Shown here in pieces: positions 26,595 through 33,370 of a stretch of 64,000 nucleotides of DNA. Within the stretch, counting starts at the first letter, position 1. Every line of letters starts with the position of its first letter. Both the position numbers and the translations under genes were made by a program. Under the pieces are notes generated by a model that had not been told where the DNA came from, searched no databases, and saw only the letters and a program-made list of their open reading frames with translations. The DNA is from Stieleria sedimenti (GTDB lineage Bacteria > Planctomycetota > Planctomycetia > Pirellulales > Pirellulaceae): assembly GCF_025060895.1 (NCBI RefSeq), contig NZ_JANZKV010000004.1:1-64000 (forward strand), given 5' to 3'.

Positions 26595-27116
26595 TCACGC
26601 CTGAGCCTGAGCCGCTGAGATTGCTTTGGACAGCTCGGATCGGTGCGTTTCCGAGCGGACTACGATTGTCAATGAAAGCCCATCAAACCTAGGTGCACCC
26701 GCAAGCGGTGCCACTGCAGTTCCGAAATCAGCGATCGACATGGGGCCGTATCCGGTGGCCAGTGTCGGCGTAGAGATCGTTTTCGCTCCCGCCTTGATGG
26801 CAAGGTCCAGTGCGGCGGCGACGGTCTGGCGGACTAGCTCAATGGACGAATCGTAAAACGGGTCGATCGCTACAGCATGCAGAATGCAATTGAACGGGAG
26901 GTTTCCGGCCCGACTTTGAACGACGGTTCCAGCCGGCACGGCGGAGATGCCTTGGCTCTTCAGGTGGGCGTGCAGTTCTTCTTGAATCGTCGGTCCAACC
27001 GCCGAAAGGATCGCTCCATTGACGCCGCCCGATAGATTTAGCCAAGGGTTCGCGGTAGAGATCAAAACATCAGCGGCTACTTCCAGTACATCACCGACTT
27101 GAGAATTGATCTGCAT
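26595..27116 (-). CDS. Macro-domain (ADP-ribose-binding) protein
   Basis: A 173-residue macro domain. GDVLEVAADVLISTANPWLNLSGGVNGAI contains the conserved NxxN...GGVNGAI ADP-ribose loop. PAGTVVQSRAG and a VAIDPFYDSS / STPTLATGYGPMS loop complete the site. Macro domains bind or hydrolyse ADP-ribose derivatives, including ADP-ribose 1''-phosphate. ATG 27116 is preferred over 27197. It lies with phosphatase genes on the same strand (26504, 26043, 25330) and a second macro fragment upstream, which points to an ADP-ribose or phosphate-ester processing set. Confidence 0.75.
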   Translation of the reverse strand: MQINSQVGDVLEVAADVLISTANPWLNLSGGVNGAILSAVGPTIQEELHAHLKSQGISAVPAGTVVQSRAGNLPFNCILHAVAIDPFYDSSIELVRQTVAAALDLAIKAGAKTISTPTLATGYGPMSIADFGTAVAPLAGAPRFDGLSLTIVVRSETHRSELSKAISAAQAQA

Positions 27117-27135
27117 TTGATCGGAACCTGTATAT

Positions 27136-27351
27136 TCAGTCTTTCTGAAATTGAACGATGACGATTCGCCCTCCGAAGCTAACGTTTGCGAGTTCATCCC
27201 TCATCATATCAAAAACTGCCTCAGTCGACCCGCCACCGGTGCCAGCACCAATCAGTGGCAACGCGATCGAATTGAAATTCTTCTCCTCTGCCAGTGCCAA
27301 TGCGTTGCGACAGGATTCCCGGATCGACCATTCGCTTGATCGCCACCACAT
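27136..27351 (-). pseudogene. Macro-domain protein, C-terminal fragment
   Basis: Reads SIRESCRNALALAEEKNFNSIALPLIGAGTGGG... MRDEL, the C-terminal helix and IALPLIGAGTGG loop of a second macro domain. Everything upstream is missing, because at about 27350 the sequence changes to a serine recombinase end in the opposite orientation. Loss by insertion of that element is the simplest explanation. Confidence 0.65.
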
Positions 27352-27652
27352 GCTGACCGCCTTGCATCAAGAGGTTGCTGGGATTATTGAGTCGCTTGAA
27401 ATCGTTGACGGCGAGATCAAACGTTTGGCTGCGGAACAGATCGACGAGCGTGATGTGAACGCCGCCTTTGCAGATTTTGGCAACGTCTGGAATGAGCTGA
27501 ACACTCGCGAGAAGTCGGCGGTGCTGACGTTGCTGATCAGCCGGATCGAATTCGACGCTGACGAAAGCTCACTTTCGATTTCGATGCACCCGGCGGGCAT
27601 CAAAACCATTTCCGCCGAAGCGACCGAACAACAACAGGAGACGAACTCATGA
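27330..27652 (+). pseudogene. Serine recombinase, C-terminal remnant
   Basis: About 105 residues (LTALHQEVAGIIESLEIV... FADFGNVWNELNTREKSAVLTLLISRIEFDADESSLSISMHPAGIKT) match the coiled-coil and terminal strand part of large serine recombinases. The catalytic domain is missing. The stop overlaps the next gene as ATGA (27649-27652), the usual coupling with the companion protein. This is a different subfamily from the remnant at 2652. Confidence 0.75.
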
Positions 27653-28065
27653 TCATGGTCAAATGCAATGTCAACGTGAACCTGAAGAAACCCGTCAAAA
27701 AGAAGGCGGAGCCGGCAGACGAACCACCGGTGAAACGGCGAGGGAAGGTTCCAAGGATTTCACGCTTGATGGCGCTCGCGATTCGTATGGACGAGATGCT
27801 GCGGCGTGGCGAAGCGCAGGATACGATCGAACTTGCCAAAATGGGCAAAGTATCACAGCCTCGTCTCACTCAAATCCTGAGCCTATCGCTGCTCGCACCC
27901 GAGATCCAGGAAGCGTTGCTGTACTTGCCCCGCGAAATGACGGGGCGTTCAAAAATTCACGAAAGGAACTTGCGTCCGATCACGAAGCAACTGTATTGGG
28001 TCAAGCAGCGTGAAATGTGGAGCGATCTGATTCGCTCAGTCGGTCCGGCGGCGAAAGATGTTTGA
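27649..28065 (+). CDS. Companion protein of a serine recombinase, HTH-like
   Basis: A 138-residue basic protein. A Lys/Pro-rich N-terminus precedes a helical domain, RISRLMALAIRMDEMLRRGEAQDTIELAKMG then KVSQPRLTQILSLSLLAPEIQEALLYLP, that looks like a helix-turn-helix, and ends in a conserved RNLRPITKQLYWVKQREMW segment. Proteins like this commonly follow planctomycete and proteobacterial serine recombinases. The role is unknown; it may modulate recombination or excision. It remains intact although its partner is truncated. Confidence 0.65.
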   Translation: MIMVKCNVNVNLKKPVKKKAEPADEPPVKRRGKVPRISRLMALAIRMDEMLRRGEAQDTIELAKMGKVSQPRLTQILSLSLLAPEIQEALLYLPREMTGRSKIHERNLRPITKQLYWVKQREMWSDLIRSVGPAAKDV

Positions 28066-28073
28066 CGCCATAT

Positions 28074-28952
28074 TTAGAACGCGGGTGGCGTGATTCCCTT
28101 GGCTTTGAGGGACGCGAGGTACTTGTCGGGTTCGGCGACTAGCTTTTTAACGCAGCCAGGGCAGCAGATGTAGACGGCCTTTCCGTTGACGTTGACTTTA
28201 CCTGGGACGCCCATGCCGCCCAACGGTTCGTCCATCACGGGACAGGTTTTCTGTGCGGCGATTGCGGCAGCATCGGCAAGCGTCGATTTGAAAACGCCCT
28301 CGCGGACTTGTTCCCCTTTGGCGCTGTAGTACTTGGTGAGGTACTGGTCGGGTGAGGCTTCGACTTTCTTGGTACAGCCGGCACAGCAGACGAAGAGTGA
28401 CTTGTCACCGATTGTGATTTTGGGCGGCTTGCCCATCGAGCCGAGCGGTTGACCGCTGACGGGGCATGTGGCTTGGAGGCTGATGAGGAGTTCATCAGAG
28501 AGCTTACCGCTGGCGAGTTTGCCCATCGCGTGGAATACCAGAGGCTGGTTTCCGATGTTGGTGATCTCGACGTTCATGTGCAACGGTCGATCAACGACTT
28601 TGGAAAGGTCGACGCCGACTCCAATCGCGAGATTCTTGAGCGTTTTGAGTTGGTAGGTGTATTCCTTCTCGCTGTCGCCGACTCGAAGTTTCAGTGTACC
28701 GCTCGCATCGGGCGGAGCGATGGGTTGATCGTTCTTGCCAAGAATCATGAACATGATGCCTTTGTCGGCGATCACCGTTTCGACTCGGCGGTCGCCAACG
28801 GTTTGCACAGTGCCACCGTGTGGGCCAGTTGCCGCAGTGGCGTGGCTGTGGCCAGCGTGGTCGTGTCCGGAGTGGATGTCCTGCGCGGTCGCGAGTTGGG
28901 GCGACGCGAACAGTGTGGCGGCGACAATTGCAGTGAGAATGCGAAGTTTCAT
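28074..28952 (-). CDS. Secreted metal-binding protein with two TRASH/YHS-like domains
   Basis: A 292-residue protein. A signal peptide (residues 1-23) is followed by a His-rich segment (DIHSGHDHAGHSHATAATGPHGG) and a beta-rich domain shared with 16018 and 53512. Two copies of a Cys module follow: CPVSGQPLGSMG...FVCCAGCTKK (about residues 162-205) and CPVMDEPLGGMG...YICCPGCVKKL (about residues 240-280). The C-P-V-x(8)-M-G ... C-C-x-G-C pattern resembles TRASH/YHS metal-binding domains, probably for Cu(I) or Ag. It is a likely periplasmic copper sponge or chaperone, possibly co-expressed with 29002. Confidence 0.7.
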   Translation of the reverse strand: MKLRILTAIVAATLFASPQLATAQDIHSGHDHAGHSHATAATGPHGGTVQTVGDRRVETVIADKGIMFMILGKNDQPIAPPDASGTLKLRVGDSEKEYTYQLKTLKNLAIGVGVDLSKVVDRPLHMNVEITNIGNQPLVFHAMGKLASGKLSDELLISLQATCPVSGQPLGSMGKPPKITIGDKSLFVCCAGCTKKVEASPDQYLTKYYSAKGEQVREGVFKSTLADAAAIAAQKTCPVMDEPLGGMGVPGKVNVNGKAVYICCPGCVKKLVAEPDKYLASLKAKGITPPAF

Positions 28953-29001
28953 TGATATAGTTCTTAGAAAAAAGTGATGGTGCAGGGTGATGAACGTGGG
29001 G

Positions 29002-29424
29002 CTACTGATTCAACTTGGCGAGGTACTTGTCTGGGTCGGCGAGCAGTTTGTCTTTGCAGCCGTCGCAGCAAATCCACACTGACTTGCCGTTCACGTCGAC
29101 CTTTTCGGGTGCTCCCATTGTTCCCAGCATCTCACCGCTGACGGGGCACATGTGTTGGGCCATGGCGGACTTGTAGTCTTCCGGCGAAAGCTCTTTCAAA
29201 CCGGGCATCATCTTGGCCATCGGCGAATCGGCGTCGACGGCGGCATGATCCCCGTGACCGTGATTGGCATGGTCGCCATGGTCATGGCCTGCGTGATCCT
29301 CGGCCGTGTCGCTGGCGGGAGTCGCGGATGGCGTCACGGGATCGGATTCGGGCGAGCTGCAGCCGTAAATGCCGAGAATGAGCAGCCCGCCGAGTAGAAA
29401 CGGGATGAATTTCGTGAGTCGCAT
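29002..29424 (-). CDS. Lipoprotein with one TRASH/YHS-like metal-binding domain
   Basis: A 140-residue lipoprotein (signal LLGGLLILGIYGC, lipobox Cys near residue 22). It has a His-rich stretch (AEDHAGHDHGDHANHGHGDHA) and a single CPVSGEMLGTMGAPEKV...WICCDGCKDKLLADPDKYL module. It is the shortest form of the module also found in 28074 and 53512. It precedes 28074 in the same direction by 50 bp, so they are probably co-transcribed. It is divergent from the anti-sigma gene; the 185-bp gap holds their promoters and a 10-bp inverted repeat. Confidence 0.7.
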   Translation of the reverse strand: MRLTKFIPFLLGGLLILGIYGCSSPESDPVTPSATPASDTAEDHAGHDHGDHANHGHGDHAAVDADSPMAKMMPGLKELSPEDYKSAMAQHMCPVSGEMLGTMGAPEKVDVNGKSVWICCDGCKDKLLADPDKYLAKLNQ

Positions 29425-29495
29425 GGGGTCTTGCCTTCGCGGATGAGGAGGGCGAATTTTCGATTGACGTGCATTTGGATACTTGGGCGGTCGCT

Positions 29496-29548
29496 TTCTT
29501 CACGCGATGCGGAAAGAATTCTGCAAATTCACTGAAATGCGTGAAGAA
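29496..29548. promoter_or_regulatory. Inverted repeat, possible operator between divergent metal genes
   Basis: TTCTTCACGC (29496-29505) and its perfect complement GCGTGAAGAA (29539-29548) are separated by 33 bp in the divergent promoter region of the lipoprotein and anti-sigma genes. The spacing suits looping or two half-sites. It differs from the CsoR-type boxes elsewhere. Confidence 0.45.
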
Positions 29549-29609
29549 ACACGTAACTCGGGCATCAAAAACACATCAGCAGAAGCGTCTCCCAGAGAAT
29601 GAGCGGGTT

Positions 29610-30524
29610 ATGTCAACCAACGATTGCAAAACAGTGCAGCCATATCTGTCGGCTTATCACGACGACGAGCTTGCGGCTGGACAAGCGGCAACGGTGGCGA
29701 AACACGTTGAGTCATGCGAATCGTGTGCGGCAGAGCTGAGTTCGTTCAGGTCAATCGGGTCGAATTTCGCTCAAACGCCCATCCCTGCAAAGCCGTCTAA
29801 TCTGTGGCAGCGAATTGAGCGTGAATCGCCGACGGCCGTTGAGCCGGTGACCTTGTCGCGACGGTTTAGCGTTTGGATTCGCGAGTCGCCGTACGGCGCG
29901 GGGCTGGTGTCGTTGGCCGCGTCGATTCTGTTGTTGCTCGGTTTTGGCCTTTGGTACGGCGGCGATCAGGGTAGCGTAAATAACACTGCCGGCGGCATGG
30001 CGATGCATTCGCACGAAGGCGAAGAAGGCATGTCAGCTGACCACATGCTCGAGTTCGCTGGGGTGATGGATGACTATTTACAGAAGTTGCCCAACGACCC
30101 TGACGCAGCGGAACAGATGCTGCTTACCAAGTACGACGGTGAGAAAGTCGACGCGGACGGAGCAGTGAAGTTGGTCGGCTATCGACCGATCGTCTCGGGC
30201 GGATTGCCAGAGGGTTATTCGTTGGCATCAACCAGCGTCTTGAAGATGCCTTGTTGCACGTGCGTAAAGGCGGTCTGCAAACGCAACGACGGTTCGACGT
30301 TGGTTCTATTTGAACACGACGACGAAGAGACCGCTTGGTTTGGCGATCGCCACCAAAGCATGGCAACGTGCGGCGACAAAGACTGCTGCCTAGTCGATCT
30401 CGATTCCAGCATCGCGGCAACTTGGAAGCAAGGCACTCGAAGCGTCACCGCCGTCGGCGTTCGCGACCAAGATGAAGTGGCGAAGCTGGTGACTTGGTTG
30501 GGGAAGTTGAGAGTCGACAGTTGA
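29610..30524 (+). CDS. Anti-sigma factor with a Cys-rich sensor-like domain
   Basis: A 304-residue protein. An N-terminal zf-HC2-type anti-sigma domain (YLSAYHDDEL... HVESCESC) is followed by a TM helix at about residues 110-130 (LVSLAASILLLLGFGLWYGG). The external domain carries a His patch (MAMHSHEGEEGMSADHM) and a Cys-rich core (MPCCTCVKAVC... MATCGDKDCC). I infer that the outside part senses metal and the inside part releases an ECF sigma factor. No sigma gene is adjacent, and the only one in the window is at 44459. The last residues (KLRVDS) are encoded by a repeat arm. I chose ATG 29610 over 29469 because the zinc-finger domain starts there. Confidence 0.75.
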   Translation: MSTNDCKTVQPYLSAYHDDELAAGQAATVAKHVESCESCAAELSSFRSIGSNFAQTPIPAKPSNLWQRIERESPTAVEPVTLSRRFSVWIRESPYGAGLVSLAASILLLLGFGLWYGGDQGSVNNTAGGMAMHSHEGEEGMSADHMLEFAGVMDDYLQKLPNDPDAAEQMLLTKYDGEKVDADGAVKLVGYRPIVSGGLPEGYSLASTSVLKMPCCTCVKAVCKRNDGSTLVLFEHDDEETAWFGDRHQSMATCGDKDCCLVDLDSSIAATWKQGTRSVTAVGVRDQDEVAKLVTWLGKLRVDS

Positions 30525-30606
30525 GGGTCGACAGTAAAGCGTCCGACCATCCAAACTTCCATCTGACAAACCCTCAACTCTCAACGATAAACTTTCAACT
30601 AATCTC
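30505..30606. repeat. GA/CT periodic inverted-repeat element B (TTGAGAGT type)
   Basis: The left arm has GTTGAGAGTC and AGTTGAGGGTCGACAGT; the right arm has ACCCTCAACTCTCAACG and ACTTTCAACT. The arms are inverted copies with a 7-9 bp period. The left arm encodes the last residues of the anti-sigma protein and the right arm ends 6 bases before the adaptor start codon, displacing a normal ribosome site. Confidence 0.7.
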
Positions 30607-32964
30607 ATGAACGAATTCTTCAAACAACACCGCGGGAAACTCTGGATTGCACAAGCGGTGGCGTTTGTGCTGCTCGGTGTCTTCGTCGCTTCATGGTTTG
30701 GCGGCGGATCGGATGAGCCGAAAGTGTCCTCGAATTCCGGTACGTCGAATTCGGAGGCCATGCAAGGGAAACCGACGATTTGGACTTGCTCGATGCATCC
30801 GCAAATCCGTCGCGATGGTCCGGGCAGTTGTCCGATCTGTGGGATGGACTTGGTTCCAGTGAGAGAATCGGCCGACGGTGTTCGCACCGTTTCGATCAGC
30901 TCTGAGATCAAGAGCCTAATGAACGTTCAGGTCAGCCCCGTCCGTCGGCAATACGTGACGGCCGATGTTCGGATGGTGGGCAAGATCGAGTACGACGAAA
31001 CACGACTTGCCCACATCACGGCTTGGGTTCCCGGCAGGCTCGAACGCATGTTCGTTGACTATACGGGCGTCGAAGTCAACAAGGGCGACCACATGGTGCA
31101 AATCTACAGCGAGGCACTCTACACCGCACAGGAAGAGTTGCTTGCCGCCGCTCGGCGGGACCGGCCGCAAAGCTCATCGCGTTTCATCGAACCACTCGAT
31201 CTTGCCGAATCCGCTCGCGAGAAGTTGCGGTTGCTGGGACTGACGCCAGAACAGGTTCAGACAATCGAGCAACGTGGTAAGTCATCCGAAACCGTAACGA
31301 TCTATTCGCCGGTTGGCGGCGTGGTCGTCGGCAAGATGAAACAAGAAGGTGATCGCGTACAGACCGGCGACCGAATCTACACTGTCGCTGATTTGAACCA
31401 CTTGTGGGTTCAGATGGATGCTTACGAATCGGACCTAGCTTGGTTGCGGTACGGGCAAGACGTCGAGTTCACGACGGAAGCTTATCCGGGCGAGGTTTTT
31501 CATGGTCGCATCGCGTTCATCGACCCGGTGTTGAACAAAGACACACGAACGGTGAAGGTTCGCGTGAACGTCAGCAACGATGACGGCCGACTGAAGCCGG
31601 AGATGTTCGTGCGGGCGATCGTGAAGAGCAACGTCGCGGCGGGCGGCCGAGTGCTTGATGCGTCGTTGGCTGGAAAGTGGATCAGCCCGATGCATCCGGA
31701 GATCGTGAAAGATCAACCGGGCGACTGCGACATTTGCGGGATGCCATTGGTGCGGGCCGAATCATTGGGCTATGTCACTGCGGAACCGACCAATGCTGCG
31801 AAGCCGTTGATCGTACCGACGTCAGCCGTGTTGCTAACCGGTACACGAGCGATCGTCTACGTTCAGATTCCCGACGCAGACAAGCCGACTTATGAAGGTC
31901 GCGAGATTGTGATCGGTCCGCGAGCAGGTGACTTCTATCTGGTGAAGTCCGGTCTCAACGAAGGCGACCTCGTTGTGACCAACGGAAACTTCAAGCTCGA
32001 CAGTGCGCTGCAGATTTCTGCGAAGCCCTCGATGATGACACCTCAAGGTGGCGGCGGCGGTGGACACAACCACGGCGGTATGGAAATGCCAAAGGCAGAC
32101 GAAGGTGTCACGATGCCCGCGAGTCCGATGGAGTTGGTGGCAGCGGTACGTGATGCGATGCAGGGCATTGTTGAGCAATACAAAACGATTCAAGAAAAGG
32201 TCGAAGCAGCGAACCTCGCAGAGATTCGTGCCGGCTACGACGAGTTGGGTAAAGCGGTCGAGGCGGTGCCGGCGGACTTGATCGGTCCTCCGATGCGACC
32301 GCAGTGGTTCGAGATTGCGATGTTATTGAGGAACGACGTCACCGAAGGTCGCGAAGTGGATTCCATGCGTGAAGCCGATCGTGTGTTCGCGTTGACTCGC
32401 CAGCACGTCGATCAAATGAAGGTTCAGTTCCCGCTGCCGATGTCTCACGACGAAATGCAGATGCCAGCCATGACAAACATGGACGCTCCGCCAGAAGTGA
32501 CTCAGCAATTGAACGGCTTTGTCGGTCCCTACTTGGGAGTTGGCAAGGCGCTCGCGGCCGACGATCTGGAGGCTGCGAAGCAAGCCGTCGATCCGTTGCA
32601 TCAGCGATTGGCTTCCTTGCTGCCAATCGTCTCTGAGTCCAAAGCGGTCGAAATGTGGAGCAAAGAGAAACGCGACTTGTCCGAGATCGTCGCAAGAATG
32701 CAGAAAGCAAACGACCTCGCCGCGTTGCGGAGCGGATTCGCGTTGCTGTCTGAGCAGATGCTGAGCCTGGAGCGGATGTTCGGCCTTCCCACCGACGCGG
32801 CTCTTTACGAACTGCATTGCCCGATGGCGTTTGAGGGACGTGGTGCATCGTGGATTCAGTCTGACGATGCAGTTCGCAATCCGTACTACGGCCCGTCGAT
32901 GCTGAAGTGTGTGGACCGAGTTGAGAGTTTAGGGTCGAGAGTTGAGAGCAAGGGGAGGGAATAG
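30607..32964 (+). CDS. cusB: RND efflux adaptor with metal-binding domains (CusB-like)
   Basis: A 785-residue adaptor, unusually long. The membrane anchor is at residues 12-32. The first heavy-metal-binding domain follows at about residues 58-82 (CSMHPQIRRDGPGSCPICGM). The lipoyl/barrel, coiled coil and beta-barrel regions come next, with a second such domain at about residue 355 (ISPMHPEIVKDQPGDCDICGM). A C-terminal helical extension of about 270 residues ends in another Cys/Met cluster (ALYELHCPMAFEGRGASW). CusB adaptors pick up Cu(I)/Ag(I) and pass it to CusA. The final residues (VESLGSRVESKGRE) come from a repeat arm. The pump is at 33327, after a four-helix-bundle gene. Confidence 0.88.
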   Translation: MNEFFKQHRGKLWIAQAVAFVLLGVFVASWFGGGSDEPKVSSNSGTSNSEAMQGKPTIWTCSMHPQIRRDGPGSCPICGMDLVPVRESADGVRTVSISSEIKSLMNVQVSPVRRQYVTADVRMVGKIEYDETRLAHITAWVPGRLERMFVDYTGVEVNKGDHMVQIYSEALYTAQEELLAAARRDRPQSSSRFIEPLDLAESAREKLRLLGLTPEQVQTIEQRGKSSETVTIYSPVGGVVVGKMKQEGDRVQTGDRIYTVADLNHLWVQMDAYESDLAWLRYGQDVEFTTEAYPGEVFHGRIAFIDPVLNKDTRTVKVRVNVSNDDGRLKPEMFVRAIVKSNVAAGGRVLDASLAGKWISPMHPEIVKDQPGDCDICGMPLVRAESLGYVTAEPTNAAKPLIVPTSAVLLTGTRAIVYVQIPDADKPTYEGREIVIGPRAGDFYLVKSGLNEGDLVVTNGNFKLDSALQISAKPSMMTPQGGGGGGHNHGGMEMPKADEGVTMPASPMELVAAVRDAMQGIVEQYKTIQEKVEAANLAEIRAGYDELGKAVEAVPADLIGPPMRPQWFEIAMLLRNDVTEGREVDSMREADRVFALTRQHVDQMKVQFPLPMSHDEMQMPAMTNMDAPPEVTQQLNGFVGPYLGVGKALAADDLEAAKQAVDPLHQRLASLLPIVSESKAVEMWSKEKRDLSEIVARMQKANDLAALRSGFALLSEQMLSLERMFGLPTDAALYELHCPMAFEGRGASWIQSDDAVRNPYYGPSMLKCVDRVESLGSRVESKGRE

Positions 32965-33370
32965 ACGTCCATGTTTGGTTTTGAAAAGCTTGATGTCTGG
33001 CAAAAGTCAGTTGATTTGGCCGACGAAGTATATCGTTTTACTCGTGACTTTCCCGACTATGAGAAGTTTGGTTTGGCGAATCAGATGCGTCGCGCGGCAG
33101 TTTCGGTGTCGTCGAATATCGCCGAGGGCAGTGGTCGCGAATCAAAAAAGGATTTCTCTCGGTTTCTTCAGATTGCCTACGGATCTGTCATGGAGGTCGT
33201 GTCGCAACTTCATATCGCTCAACGGCAAGAGTTCATTCCGAAAGAAGATGCACGGAAGCTGTATCAGGATTGCGAAGAAATTGCACGGATGATTAGCGGC
33301 CTGAAACGTAGCCTGGGCGTCTAAGTATGCCTAGCTCTCAACTCTCAACTACCGACTCTCAACTAGACGA
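32918..33370. repeat. GA/CT periodic inverted-repeat element C enclosing an intact four-helix-bundle gene
   Basis: The left arm (32929-32954) reads GAGTTGAGAGTTTAGGGTCG, then AGAGTTGAGAGC. The right arm (33332-33365) reads CTCTCAACTCTCAACTACCG, then ACTCTCAACTAG. They are inverted copies of the same 8-bp periodic word as element B. The left arm encodes the tail of the adaptor; the right arm encodes residues 3-14 of the pump (SSQLSTTDSQLD). The gene between them (32971-33324) is complete. Confidence 0.8.
32971..33324 (+). CDS. Four-helix-bundle protein (23S rRNA intervening-sequence type)
   Basis: A complete 117-residue protein. FEKLDVWQKSVDLADEVYRF starts helix 1, then RRAAVSVSSNIAEGSGRES, FLQIAYGSVMEVVSQL, and KLYQDCEEIARMISGLKRSL in helix 4. 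This matches TIGR02436-type proteins found in IVS of 23S rRNA genes and dispersed in genomes, with unknown function. Related bundles act with reverse transcriptases (Avd), but no RT is seen here. It lies between an adaptor and a pump gene, 6 bp from one and 2 bp from the other, inside inverted repeat arms. A GGGAGG ribosome site precedes it. Only the C-terminal half of a relative survives at 12349 in the same position of another operon. Confidence 0.85.
   Translation: MFGFEKLDVWQKSVDLADEVYRFTRDFPDYEKFGLANQMRRAAVSVSSNIAEGSGRESKKDFSRFLQIAYGSVMEVVSQLHIAQRQEFIPKEDARKLYQDCEEIARMISGLKRSLGV

Noticed and set aside
32971-33324. Four-helix-bundle gene as evidence for a 23S rRNA intervening sequence or a diversity-generating retroelement
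   Set aside because: No rRNA sequence flanks it and no reverse transcriptase or template repeat is present in the window.
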